The position numbers and the translations under genes were made by a program. The notes below the pieces were generated by a model. The model worked only from the letters and a program-made list of their open reading frames with translations, did no database searches and had not been told where the DNA came from. Positions 17,390-25,284 of a DNA stretch of 64,000 nt are shown here, piece after piece. Position 1 is the first letter of the stretch, and every line of letters begins with the position of its first letter. The stretch is from a virus: IMG/VR virus record IMGVR_UViG_3300030333_001364, positions 54,973 to 118,972 of that record; one strand, written 5' to 3'.

Positions 17390-17514
17390 TGGATTTTTCA
17401 CATTCCTACTGGAGATATGCTGAGAAAGTCAATGGACGTCTCGCCATGCTCGGTCTAGTGATCGGCACTATCAACTATGGTCTATTCGGATGGATAGCAC
17501 CAGGTTTATTCTAA
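17389..17514 (+). CDS. hli: High-light-inducible protein Hli 2
   Basis: A 41-residue Hli. The ATG shares a base with the previous TAA. The motif is AEKVNGRLAMLGLVIG, in which the usual GF after AM is GL, and the end is FGWIAPGLF. It is a minimal one-helix protein and co-translated with Hli 1. Confidence 0.88.
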   Translation: MDFSHSYWRYAEKVNGRLAMLGLVIGTINYGLFGWIAPGLF

Positions 17515-17539
17515 GCAAACAATTACAAGGTACAAACAA

Positions 17540-17647
17540 ATGACACCAGAAGCAGAAAAGTTTAACGGTTGGATGGCAATGATTGGATTCGTTGCAGCAG
17601 TTGGAGCATACGCAACAACAGGTAACATCATTCCAGGTATATTCTAA
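17540..17647 (+). CDS. hli: High-light-inducible protein Hli 3 (Arg replaced in motif)
   Basis: A 35-residue Hli. The helix reads AEKFNGWMAMIGF followed by AYATTGNIIPGIF, so the Arg of the NGR motif is replaced by Trp. The start has its own AAGG-type ribosome site. The Glu and Asn expected to contact chlorophyll remain. Confidence 0.85.
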   Translation: MTPEAEKFNGWMAMIGFVAAVGAYATTGNIIPGIF

Positions 17648-17775
17648 TGAAAGACAATATCGAACCACAAAAGAAAATTGCAGAAAGATGGAACGGTAGA
17701 CTTGCTATGTTAGGTTTGATTGCAGCAGCAACTTCAGACTTATTGACAGGTCACATGTTCTTCGGTCAGTTCTAA
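17647..17775 (+). CDS. hli: High-light-inducible protein Hli 4
   Basis: A 42-residue Hli coupled to Hli 3 through TAATG. The motif AERWNGRLAMLGL is intact except for GL in place of GF. The C-terminus (LLTGHMFFGQF) differs from the IIPGIF ending of copies 1 and 3, so copies 2 and 4 are more diverged. Confidence 0.88.
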   Translation: MKDNIEPQKKIAERWNGRLAMLGLIAAATSDLLTGHMFFGQF

Positions 17776-17949
17776 ATGACAGATCTCTCTGTAGTAAATG
17801 ATATATCACCCTTTCAAGCAATACTATGGTGCTTCTATCCCATAGGAGCACTTGTATTTCTTGAACTATTCATCCGTGCCATCAATGATGACGACGATGA
17901 TGATTTTGATGGTGGTAAAGCAGTCCCAGTTTATCAAGGAGCAACCTAA
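17776..17949 (+). CDS. Small membrane protein with an Asp-rich tail
   Basis: A 57-residue protein whose start directly follows the Hli 4 stop. One membrane helix (AILWCFYPIGALVFLELFIR) is followed by six consecutive Asp, then FDGGKAVPVYQGAT. Small photosynthetic membrane subunits have a similar shape, but I cannot name a family. Linkage to the hli genes suggests a thylakoid location (inference). Confidence 0.6.
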   Translation: MTDLSVVNDISPFQAILWCFYPIGALVFLELFIRAINDDDDDDFDGGKAVPVYQGAT

Positions 17950-18023
17950 TGCAACACTTACTATTCACAACATTAGTAACAGCATACATCATATCAGGTG
18001 TAGGCAACATCGCTTTCGCATGA
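17949..18023 (+). CDS. Tiny hydrophobic peptide (24 aa)
   Basis: Coupled by TAATG to the previous gene and by ATGA to the next. The peptide, MQHLLFTTLVTAYIISGVGN plus IAFA, is entirely hydrophobic and could be a single membrane span. It is supported only by the overlaps on both sides. Confidence 0.4.
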   Translation: MQHLLFTTLVTAYIISGVGNIAFA

Positions 18024-18115
18024 AGAAAGTATTTTACAATCCATACTATCCATTGATAGAATTCGGATTTTTTGTTATTGTAGGCACAGTAGCAGGATTC
18101 GCAGGAGTAGTATGA
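18020..18115 (+). CDS. Tiny membrane protein (31 aa)
   Basis: The ATG overlaps the previous stop and its own TGA overlaps the next ATG. A basic start (MKKVFYNPYYP) precedes one hydrophobic helix (LIEFGFFVIVGTVAGFAGVV). It belongs to the same chain of tiny membrane proteins behind the hli genes. Function unknown. Confidence 0.5.
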   Translation: MKKVFYNPYYPLIEFGFFVIVGTVAGFAGVV

Positions 18116-18432
18116 AAGGTTACACACCACTAAAACAAGTTCCCAGAATATTTTGTTGGGCAGTCGTCTTTGCAATATTGTTTGGTATAACTACCACAGC
18201 ATATGCAGACGTACCAGTATTATATGTTCAAGTTCCTCAGTGGACTGACGATTGGGCGGTGTGTGCAGTAGACATACCTGACGCAAAATGTCATTGGTAT
18301 GTACAACAGGCAGACAACACATTTGGTGAAGGTTTCGATTGGGAAACTGCTCCATGGTTTGATGCCAACGGTTTATACGATGTCCCCGCAATGCAAGCAT
18401 CGACAGCAGTGGAGAAGTTGCAAGATAGATAG
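18112..18432 (+). CDS. Exported hypothetical protein
   Basis: A 106-residue protein with a signal sequence or anchor (about 12-32, FCWAVVFAILFGITTTAYA, cut before DVPVL). The mature part is Trp-rich with two Cys (DWAVCAVDIPDAKCHWYV) that could form a disulfide outside the cytoplasm. It ends the chain of coupled small genes. I do not recognise a family. Confidence 0.6.
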   Translation: MKGYTPLKQVPRIFCWAVVFAILFGITTTAYADVPVLYVQVPQWTDDWAVCAVDIPDAKCHWYVQQADNTFGEGFDWETAPWFDANGLYDVPAMQASTAVEKLQDR

Positions 18433-18449
18433 TATGCTATCATGGCAAC

Positions 18450-19031
18450 ATGGAAAAGATAGAGATCGGTAATAACTTCCACAACTTCTTAGAGGTTGTA
18501 GAAAAAAGATTTATAAAAAATGAAAGATGGGATAGGTCGTATGATTATCATGCGGATCCCATCTTTTTTACTAGCATCACATTCTTAAAAATGTTGCTAG
18601 AAAATAATCAAAGACTTGACTTGCCAAGTAAGTATCTGGTATTCAATGATCAGGAGGATGTGACACCAAGAAAGAAGTTTGATCACGACCTACTGAAAAG
18701 AAAATTTCCTAAGTGTATTGACACACCTGTTGTAGGATACTATCCTCCTACAGGATTTGTAGGTTGGCATACTAACTACAAGGTGCCAGGTCATATAATA
18801 TTGTTCAATTGGTCAGAAGATGGAGAAGGGTTCTTCAGATTTGCCAAAGGAAATAAAATGGATACTATAAAGGATGGTAAGGGTTGGAGTTGTAAGGTGG
18901 GATACTTCGGAGAGAATGTAGAAGATCAACTCTGGCACTGTGCTAGGACAGAGTGTCGTAGGTTTTCTTTTTCGTATCGGTTTGCAAACAAACAAGATTG
19001 GCAGGATGCAGTTGACTTGATACTGGGTTAG
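18450..19031 (+). CDS. Putative double-stranded beta-helix oxygenase-like protein
   Basis: A 193-residue protein. The pattern GWHTNYKVPGHIILFNWSED (about 109-128), then GEGFFRF, and later LWHCARTECRRFSFSYRF (about 161-178), resembles the 2OG-Fe(II) oxygenase core: His-x-Asp/Asn, a distal His, and an Arg/Ser strand that binds 2-oxoglutarate. The first motif has Asn in place of the usual Asp (HTN), so iron binding is uncertain. It lies just upstream of the clamp gene. The family call is tentative. Confidence 0.5.
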   Translation: MEKIEIGNNFHNFLEVVEKRFIKNERWDRSYDYHADPIFFTSITFLKMLLENNQRLDLPSKYLVFNDQEDVTPRKKFDHDLLKRKFPKCIDTPVVGYYPPTGFVGWHTNYKVPGHIILFNWSEDGEGFFRFAKGNKMDTIKDGKGWSCKVGYFGENVEDQLWHCARTECRRFSFSYRFANKQDWQDAVDLILG

Positions 19032-19045
19032 TGTTATTGTATAGA
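19017..19045 (+). promoter_or_regulatory. Probable promoter of the gp45-gp44 unit
   Basis: TTGATA (19017-19022) and TATAGA (19040-19045) are separated by 17 bases. It overlaps the end of the previous gene and lies 33 bases before the preferred gp45 start. Confidence 0.5.
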
Positions 19046-19078
19046 TGTTAGACATTTATCATGAAACTCAGGGAACCT

Positions 19079-19753
19079 ATGAGACTATCTGAAAAGACAA
19101 CTAAAATTCTTCAGAACTTCACGTCTATCAATCAGTCATTGCATTTCAAAGAAGGAAATACATTGAGAACTATGTCAGTCATGAAAAATGTTCTGGCAGA
19201 GGCAGAGATTGAAGAGTACATACCACGTGAATTTGCAATCTATGATTTGCCACAGTTCTTGAACACATTGTCATTGACTGCTACACCATCTATTGATGTG
19301 TCTAGTAACCAGTCACATGCAACAATCAAAGGAACAACAAATCATCAGACAAAATTCTTCTTCTGCGATCCTAGTGTCATTGTGGCACCACCAGAAAAGA
19401 AGATGGAACTTCCTAGTATAGATGTGGAGTTCAATTTGTCAGAGCAAGACCTAAAGAGTTTGCTCAAAGCATCATCTATCATGCAACTACCAGACCTATC
19501 TGTTGTAGGTAATGGTAATAGTGTAGAAGTGATAGTATCTGATCGTAAGAATGATACATCAAATGTTTATAGTCTTACTGTAGGAAAAACTGAACACACA
19601 TTCTCATTCAACTTCAAGATAGAGAATATCAAAACACTTATTGGTGGATATACTGTTCAGATTTCTAAGAAGAATCTTGCTAAGTTCTACAGTAGTTCAT
19701 ATAAACTTACATACTTTATTGCATTAGAACCTGATTCTAAATTCGATGAATAA
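19079..19753 (+). CDS. gp45: DNA polymerase sliding clamp gp45
   Basis: This is the trimeric processivity clamp for gp43 and the mobile activator of late transcription with gp55. It has 224 residues, close to T4 (228). The ATG at 19079 is chosen over 19061 because AGGGA lies at the right distance and the product then starts MRLSEKTTKILQNFTSINQS, like T4 gp45. FAIYDLPQFLNTLSL and the C-terminal FIALEPDSKFDE match the family. Confidence 0.93.
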   Translation: MRLSEKTTKILQNFTSINQSLHFKEGNTLRTMSVMKNVLAEAEIEEYIPREFAIYDLPQFLNTLSLTATPSIDVSSNQSHATIKGTTNHQTKFFFCDPSVIVAPPEKKMELPSIDVEFNLSEQDLKSLLKASSIMQLPDLSVVGNGNSVEVIVSDRKNDTSNVYSLTVGKTEHTFSFNFKIENIKTLIGGYTVQISKKNLAKFYSSSYKLTYFIALEPDSKFDE

Positions 19754-19826
19754 TTACGGACTAGAGATAGCGTTCTGGGTTATACTAGGACTCTATCTCG
19801 TATATCTCTGGGAGGAGAAAAAGTGA
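19746..19826 (+). CDS. Tiny membrane protein (26 aa)
   Basis: The frame starts eight bases before the clamp stop and ends overlapping the next GTG. The product is a single hydrophobic helix (YGLEIAFWVILGLYLVYLW) with a charged end (EEKK). Supported by coupling on both sides. Confidence 0.4.
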   Translation: MNNYGLEIAFWVILGLYLVYLWEEKK

Positions 19827-19960
19827 ATAGTGAAGGTAACGAAGACAAGGGTACACCTAGAGTAAACAAAGACGCTGTCAAAAAGTTAGTCAAACAATAC
19901 AAGAAAATCAAGAAGTACCACAAGTCAAACATCTTTCAAATCAGACAACTAGATGACTAA
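19823..19960 (+). CDS. Short basic protein (45 aa)
   Basis: The GTG start overlaps the previous TGA (GTGA), and the frame ends eight bases inside gp44. The product is strongly basic (KDAVKKLVKQYKKIKKYHKS), which suggests nucleic-acid or protein contact. It lies between clamp and clamp-loader genes. A purified function is unknown to me. Confidence 0.45.
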   Translation: MNSEGNEDKGTPRVNKDAVKKLVKQYKKIKKYHKSNIFQIRQLDD

Positions 19961-20897
19961 TGAATTTCTATGGGTCGAGAAGTATCGTCCCAAGACAATC
20001 GAAGAGTGTATTTTACCAGACTCAACAAAGAAAACCTTTGCTGAGTTTGTACAGTCTGGTGAATTACCTAACTTATTACTTGCAGGTCCACCAGGTGTAG
20101 GTAAAACTACAGTTGCAAAGGCATTATGTAATGAGTTAGGTGTTGATTATTATGTAATCAATGGTTCTGACGAAGGAAGATTTCTAGATACTGTAAGAAA
20201 CCAAGCAAAGAGTTTTGCTTCTACTGTCTCGTTGACGAGCAGTGGCAACCATAAAGTAATCATAATAGATGAAGCAGACAACACGACCCACGATGTACAA
20301 CTCCTCCTTAGGGCAAATATTGAAGCGTTTTATAACAACTGTCGTTTCATCTTCACCTGTAATTACAAGAACAAAATTATTGAACCTCTCCACAGCAGAT
20401 GCTCGGTGGTCGAGTTCGGAATTAGAGGGAAAGAAAGACAAGAACTAGCAGCAAAATTCTTCAAAAGATTACAGACAATACTGGCAGAAGAAAAAGTAAA
20501 GGCAGAACCTAAAGTTTTAGTAGGACTCATCAACAAACATTTTCCTGACTGGAGAAGAGTTCTAAACGAATGCCAGAGATATTCTACAAGTGGTGAGATT
20601 GGTAGTGAAGTTCTTACCGCACTATCTCCAACGAATACAAGTGAGTTGATAGGTTTTCTATCTAAGAAAGAGTTTCAAAATGTAAGGAAATGGGTAGTAC
20701 AAAATCTTGACAATGATCCCAACTCTATACTAAGATCAGTATACGATTCAATATACGAAAACTTGAAACCGTCCTCTATTCCAGAAGCGGTTCTCATCAT
20801 TGCAAAGTATCAATACCAATCAGCATTTGCTGCTGATCAGGAAATCAACATGCTTGCAGCAATGACTGAACTCATGGTGCAATGTGAGTTCAAATAA
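19953..20897 (+). CDS. gp44: Clamp loader large subunit gp44
   Basis: This AAA+ ATPase, with gp62, loads the gp45 clamp. It has 314 residues (T4: 319). It begins with WVEKYRPKTIEECIL, typical of clamp loaders. Walker A is GPPGVGKTT (45-53) and Walker B is IIIDEAD (103-109), with an SRC motif in LHSRCSVVEF. In T4 gp62 follows directly; here it lies 5 kb further on. Confidence 0.95.
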   Translation: MTNEFLWVEKYRPKTIEECILPDSTKKTFAEFVQSGELPNLLLAGPPGVGKTTVAKALCNELGVDYYVINGSDEGRFLDTVRNQAKSFASTVSLTSSGNHKVIIIDEADNTTHDVQLLLRANIEAFYNNCRFIFTCNYKNKIIEPLHSRCSVVEFGIRGKERQELAAKFFKRLQTILAEEKVKAEPKVLVGLINKHFPDWRRVLNECQRYSTSGEIGSEVLTALSPTNTSELIGFLSKKEFQNVRKWVVQNLDNDPNSILRSVYDSIYENLKPSSIPEAVLIIAKYQYQSAFAADQEINMLAAMTELMVQCEFK

Positions 20898-20926
20898 TGT
20901 ATAATTAGTATGTACGAAGTTTTATT

Positions 20927-21199
20927 ATGGACGTGACTCCCCAACAACCAGTCGGAATTATCCAAGAGATACCTGTTTGTCTCCCAGAACCACCACCAGA
21001 AGGTAGAACAATGATTCAGCATGTTGGAGTTGCTGGCATTGTTATCTTCCTAGTATCAGCAATCGTTGCATCATTCTGGTTGATTGGTAAAGGATTGACT
21101 AAAGAACAACTAGCAGATCTAAAGAAAAAAGAAGAGGCACCAAAGCGAAAAACTAGAAAGAGAACAAGTGCCAAAAGTAAAAATACTAAGTCAGAGTAG
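20927..21199 (+). CDS. Small membrane-anchored basic protein
   Basis: A 90-residue protein. A Pro-rich N-terminus (about 1-27) precedes one membrane helix (VGVAGIVIFLVSAIVASFWL), then an amphipathic segment and a highly basic tail (KRKTRKRTSAKSKNTKSE). A TATAAT box at 20900-20905 lacks a clear -35. The basic tail could contact nucleic acid or the membrane surface. No family recognised. Confidence 0.6.
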   Translation: MDVTPQQPVGIIQEIPVCLPEPPPEGRTMIQHVGVAGIVIFLVSAIVASFWLIGKGLTKEQLADLKKKEEAPKRKTRKRTSAKSKNTKSE

Positions 21200-21200
21200 T

Positions 21201-22106
21201 ATGAAGTGTTTAGTTACAGGCGGTGCGGGATTCATAGGATCTCACATCGTCGAAAGACTACTGGAAGATGGTAGTGAAGTTGTCGTTGTGGACAATGAAT
21301 CAGCAGTTAGTAATGATGAATTCCACTGGTATGCATCAGCAAGTAATCATAAGGTAGACATAAGAGATTATGATAAGATAAGACCATTGTTTGATGGTGT
21401 AGATTGTGTTTTTCATTTAGCAGCATTCAGTAGAATACAAATTGCTATGAAAAATCCAGATGCTTGTATAGATGTCAATTACGTTGGCACTAACAATCTT
21501 CTGAAATGTGCTGTGGAAGCAGGAGTAAAAAGATTTGTAAACTCTTCCACATCATCCTCATATGGTTTAGCAAACACACCTCCTCTAAGAGAGGACATGC
21601 CTACAGATTGTCTAAACCCATACTCAGCATCTAAAGTTGGAGCAGAAATTTTATGTCAGATGTATTCAAAATTGCACGGACTCTCAACCGTGACCTTGAG
21701 GTACTTCAATGTTTACGGTCCTCGTCAACCACTAAAGGGAACATATGCTCCCGTGATTGGTTTGTTCGAGGAGCAAAAGAAAGCAAGAAAACCATGCACC
21801 ATAGTTGGTGATGGTGAGCAGAGAAGAGATTTCACACACGTGTCAGATGTAGTAGAAGCAAATATGTGTGCAATGCAAACAAGTTGTGATGGAGTATTTA
21901 ATATTGGTACTGGTAAAAATCATTCTGTAAATGATATTGCAAAATTAGTCAATAACCCTTATAATACAATACAAATACCATCAAGACCTGGTGAAGCAAG
22001 AGTTACTCTTGCAGACAATACAAAGGCAAAAACATTATTGGGTTGGGAACCTAAGAAAGAACTTCATGAATACTTTGAAAACTCCTCTAAGATATCCTGG
22101 CGGTAA
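21201..22106 (+). CDS. NAD-dependent nucleotide-sugar epimerase/dehydratase
   Basis: An extended short-chain dehydrogenase acting on nucleotide sugars, most like UDP-glucose/N-acetylglucosamine 4-epimerases. The NAD-binding glycine motif is TGGAGFIGS near the N-terminus and the catalytic YxxxK appears as YSASK. RYFNVYGPRQ and the DFTHVSDVV segment are typical. The ATG at 21201 is preferred, as it begins exactly at the Rossmann fold. The last 41 bases overlap the methylase. It may feed the sugar genes elsewhere in the window. Confidence 0.85.
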   Translation: MKCLVTGGAGFIGSHIVERLLEDGSEVVVVDNESAVSNDEFHWYASASNHKVDIRDYDKIRPLFDGVDCVFHLAAFSRIQIAMKNPDACIDVNYVGTNNLLKCAVEAGVKRFVNSSTSSSYGLANTPPLREDMPTDCLNPYSASKVGAEILCQMYSKLHGLSTVTLRYFNVYGPRQPLKGTYAPVIGLFEEQKKARKPCTIVGDGEQRRDFTHVSDVVEANMCAMQTSCDGVFNIGTGKNHSVNDIAKLVNNPYNTIQIPSRPGEARVTLADNTKAKTLLGWEPKKELHEYFENSSKISWR

Positions 22107-22878
22107 GTCTAGAGCAGTAGAGAAGATATATTCAAGATTCCCTAATGGTATAAAAGAATATCGTGAACCTTTTTTGGGTGGTGGTAGTGTTGCATGCTAC
22201 ATCACACAGAAACATCACAACCTCCCTGTATGGGTAAACGATTTGTACTTCCCTTTATATAATTTTTGGGTACAACTTCGTGATAATAATGATTATGTTT
22301 ACAAAGAACTACAACAACTCAAGAAGAGTCACCCTGATCCCTTATCAGCAAAAGATTTGTTCCTTGATGCAAAGGAGAAGTTGAACGATGAGACCACCGA
22401 TCTCCCCGACAAGGCTGTTTATTTCTATATTGTTAATAAGTGTAGCTTCAGTGGGCTTACTGAATCGTCTTCGTTCTCCCCGCAAGCCTCAGATTCCAAC
22501 TTTTCTATGCGAGGTATCGAAAAGATGCCCTATTACGGATTACTTATAAAGAAGTGGAAAATAACAAACTTATCTTACCAAGAGTTACTAGATGGTGATG
22601 ATGCATTCTGTTATCTTGATCCACCATACGAGATAGGTTCTAATCTGTATGGTAAAAAGGGTGCGATGCACAAAGGATTTGATCACGATCTGTTTTTTAC
22701 TACATGTGATCTATCAAAACAAGATTGTTTAGTCAGTTATAATACTACACAAGTTATAAAGAGTAGATTTCTAAATTGGACAGCATCAGAATTTGATCTG
22801 ACATACACTATGAGATCAGTTGGTGATTATATGAACGAACAGAAACAAAGAAAGGAATTGCTATTGTCAAACTACTAG
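22066..22878 (+). CDS. dam: DNA adenine methylase (D12/Dam class)
   Basis: An N6-adenine DNA methyltransferase of about 270 residues. It begins LKTPLRYPGGKSRAV, with FLGGGSV (36-42) forming the S-adenosylmethionine site, and carries the catalytic DPPY at 185-188. This architecture is that of Dam/T4 Dam. No partner restriction gene is adjacent, so protection of phage DNA or regulation is more likely than a restriction system. GATC sites are common in the window, but the target was not deduced. The start overlaps the epimerase end. Confidence 0.88.
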   Translation: MNTLKTPLRYPGGKSRAVEKIYSRFPNGIKEYREPFLGGGSVACYITQKHHNLPVWVNDLYFPLYNFWVQLRDNNDYVYKELQQLKKSHPDPLSAKDLFLDAKEKLNDETTDLPDKAVYFYIVNKCSFSGLTESSSFSPQASDSNFSMRGIEKMPYYGLLIKKWKITNLSYQELLDGDDAFCYLDPPYEIGSNLYGKKGAMHKGFDHDLFFTTCDLSKQDCLVSYNTTQVIKSRFLNWTASEFDLTYTMRSVGDYMNEQKQRKELLLSNY

Positions 22879-22900
22879 ATAATATAGCAATATACAAAAT

Positions 22901-23200
22901 ATGTTATCTACACAATACCGACTGCGACTTGAAGGTATTTGCAAGTCGATTGCTGCCGGTCAAGAAGTCTCAATAGCAGACATGATCTGGGCAGAAAAAC
23001 TTTCAAAAGCAAATACGAGTGCAAGAGGTATGTTGAAAACTGCAAGACGTATGGTAACAAATCCAAACGATTCTTTTCTGAATAGCTTGAACATAGGAGA
23101 CCCCGATTCAAGTAATCATCGAAGGGGTTTCACATCACCTGATGAGGTGGTAGACTGGTTTCATCAAGAGAGATCAGATGACTGGAGACAACGTGACTGA
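22901..23200 (+). CDS. Conserved cyanophage hypothetical protein
   Basis: A 99-residue helical protein of unknown function. It starts MLSTQYRLRLEGICKSIAAG and has a Trp-containing helix (IADMIWAEKLSKANTSARGM) and a charged C-terminus. It lies 22 bases behind the methylase and overlaps the next gene by 23 bases. Confidence 0.6.
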   Translation: MLSTQYRLRLEGICKSIAAGQEVSIADMIWAEKLSKANTSARGMLKTARRMVTNPNDSFLNSLNIGDPDSSNHRRGFTSPDEVVDWFHQERSDDWRQRD

Positions 23201-23438
23201 GTATGAAAAGAGAGCACTCAATCCATGTTGGCAACATAAACAAAAGTGTATTGCCATGTTCACCCTTGATTCACACAACACTTCGTACTTATATCGAAGA
23301 GAAGATAGATCATATTACTGGCAGCATTGTAGAAAGGAAGCGGAAGACGACGTCTTCGTAGACGCTGATGGTTTACAACTTGATTTGTTAGGTGATCCTG
23401 TTCTATCTAAAGAATTTATTATGAATGCTATAATGTAG
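23178..23438 (+). CDS. Hypothetical protein with scattered Cys/His
   Basis: An 86-residue protein. NPCWQHKQKCIAM (about 15-27) and YYWQHCRKEAEDD (about 46-58) contain paired Cys and His that might bind a metal, followed by an acidic segment. A TATAAT box at its 3' end (23429-23434) probably serves the oxidase gene. Unknown function. Confidence 0.55.
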   Translation: MTGDNVTEYEKRALNPCWQHKQKCIAMFTLDSHNTSYLYRREDRSYYWQHCRKEAEDDVFVDADGLQLDLLGDPVLSKEFIMNAIM

Positions 23439-23452
23439 GTATATATACTCAC

Positions 23453-23953
23453 ATGAAGCAAATCAACACATTCGTCTTAGATATTACAATCTATATCTTA
23501 GACTTCCTCTACAGAGGTAGAGACTTTCAAAGGTTCTGGGTTCTTGAAGTGATTGCCAGAGCACCTTACTTTTCTTTTATAAGTGTGTTACACTTTAGAG
23601 AATCACTGGGACTGAGAGGAGAAGATCATGTACACTTGATGAAGGAACATTTTTATCAGGCACTCAATGAAACAGAACATCTTGAAGAAATGGAGCTTAG
23701 AGAAGGTAACAGGTATTGGATTGACCGCTTCTTTGCCAAACATCTTGTTTTACTTTATTATTGGATTATGGTTGGGTACTATCTTCTTAGTCCTAAGAAC
23801 GCTTATGACATCAACTTGAAGATAGAGAAGCATGCTTTTGAGACATATACAAAGTATCTTCTATATCATCCAGAAGATAAAAAGATAGCAGAGATAGCAC
23901 AGGATGAATTAGAACATGCAAAAGAACTACAACATGCTATGATGATGATATGA
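23453..23953 (+). CDS. ptox: Plastoquinol terminal oxidase (PTOX)
   Basis: A di-iron quinol oxidase that passes electrons from plastoquinol to oxygen, probably keeping photosynthetic electron flow and redox balance during infection. All six expected iron ligands of the alternative-oxidase family are visible in 166 residues: E32 (LEVIARAPYF), E73 and H76 (NETEHL), E125 (EKHAFETY), E152 and H155 (DELEH). Hydrophobic helices 12-20 and 96-112 fit monotopic thylakoid attachment. The protein is short against plastid PTOX but in the cyanobacterial/phage range. A TATAAT lies at 23429. Confidence 0.93.
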   Translation: MKQINTFVLDITIYILDFLYRGRDFQRFWVLEVIARAPYFSFISVLHFRESLGLRGEDHVHLMKEHFYQALNETEHLEEMELREGNRYWIDRFFAKHLVLLYYWIMVGYYLLSPKNAYDINLKIEKHAFETYTKYLLYHPEDKKIAEIAQDELEHAKELQHAMMMI

Positions 23954-25284
23954 TATCAGTACATCAACATTGGGATCCATTGAAAGTATGTGCGGTTGGT
24001 AGATGCTACCCACCGCATTTCTTTTCTAGGATAAAAAATAGTAAAGTTCGTAATGCAATGGAGAAGATTGCATTCGAGACTGAAGAAGATTATCAGAAAC
24101 TAATAAGCAAATTAGAAGAGTTTGGTGTCACTGTTTTGAGAACAGATATAAGTGAAGACCCAGAGGTATATGTAAAGGATCAGAAACAACAACCTAAAGG
24201 TCAAGGACATGTGACAAAGTATCCTCCCATGTTTCCAAGAGATTATACTGCTATGATAGGTGGCACATTCTTCATGCCATCAAGAAACTATGGGCAGAAC
24301 ATTGACGTAGCAAAAATATTTGAAAGATTATGTAACTCAGAGATGTCAGACTTGACTCATCGTGAGAGACTTATGGCAAAAATGCTAGAGCAAATGCTAG
24401 AACCTCAGAAAAATTTGTCTACATCTATGTCATTATTCAAGTTTCGCACTCAAAAGAAATATCACCATAAAGTAAAAATTTTAACAGGTCTAGATTTTGA
24501 TTATATGATAGATGAGATAGTCAAAGCAGAGACCATGCAGATAGGTGCACCTAATAAGTGTCCTAACCACAGTGAATTTTATCCCTATACTACTATAGAG
24601 CAGTGGTTGAAGGATAATAATGTGCCAATCGTATATGATCAGTACATAAACTCTGCTACTATGTTCAGAATCGGTAAAGATTTGTATTTTAGTTTCTGTC
24701 ATGTCATCAATAAACTCAATCAAAAGAGTTTTGACAGGAAACTAAGAAGATTATTCCCTGATTATCGTATAAATTACCTCGCTAACACAGGACATAGTGA
24801 TGGTAGTACATGTGTAGTCAAACCAGGTCTTGTAGTTTCACTAAAAGACACCGAAAATTGCAGTAAATTATTCCCTGACTGGGACATTTGTAGTATAACA
24901 GGGGAGTCTTGGGACAAAGTAGATGGTTTTCTTAAGATGAAGGAGAAAACTAGAGGAAAATACTTCGTTGCGGGCGAAGAAGACAACGATGACTTGATAG
25001 AATACATGGATAGTTGGTTATCACACTGGCAAGTATACGTTGAGGAGTCAGTTTTTGATGTAAATATGCTAGTTATTGATGAAAAAAACATCATATGCAA
25101 TGGTTATAACGAGAAAGTGTTCAAATATTTTGAAAAACATGGTGTCACTCCACACATTGTAAATATGAGACATAGATACTTCTGGGATGGAGGTCTACAT
25201 TGTGTAACCTCAGACTTACACCGTGAAGGAGAGCGAAAAGACTACTTCCCTGACAGAAATTATGTTTCAGATCTTATAGCATGA
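23950..25284 (+). CDS. Pentein-fold amidinotransferase-like enzyme
   Basis: A 444-residue protein of the guanidine-modifying (pentein) superfamily, which includes glycine amidinotransferase and arginine/dimethylarginine hydrolases. The N-terminus has the substrate-site pattern VHQHWDPLKVCAVG, and FPRDYTAMIGG resembles the FxRD motif. The catalytic His-Asp lies in GHSDGST (H282, D284) and the nucleophile Cys in GGLHCVTSD (C418). All catalytic residues are in place. It overlaps PTOX by four bases. The exact substrate cannot be read from sequence; arginine-based transfer is one candidate. Confidence 0.8.
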   Translation: MISVHQHWDPLKVCAVGRCYPPHFFSRIKNSKVRNAMEKIAFETEEDYQKLISKLEEFGVTVLRTDISEDPEVYVKDQKQQPKGQGHVTKYPPMFPRDYTAMIGGTFFMPSRNYGQNIDVAKIFERLCNSEMSDLTHRERLMAKMLEQMLEPQKNLSTSMSLFKFRTQKKYHHKVKILTGLDFDYMIDEIVKAETMQIGAPNKCPNHSEFYPYTTIEQWLKDNNVPIVYDQYINSATMFRIGKDLYFSFCHVINKLNQKSFDRKLRRLFPDYRINYLANTGHSDGSTCVVKPGLVVSLKDTENCSKLFPDWDICSITGESWDKVDGFLKMKEKTRGKYFVAGEEDNDDLIEYMDSWLSHWQVYVEESVFDVNMLVIDEKNIICNGYNEKVFKYFEKHGVTPHIVNMRHRYFWDGGLHCVTSDLHREGERKDYFPDRNYVSDLIA

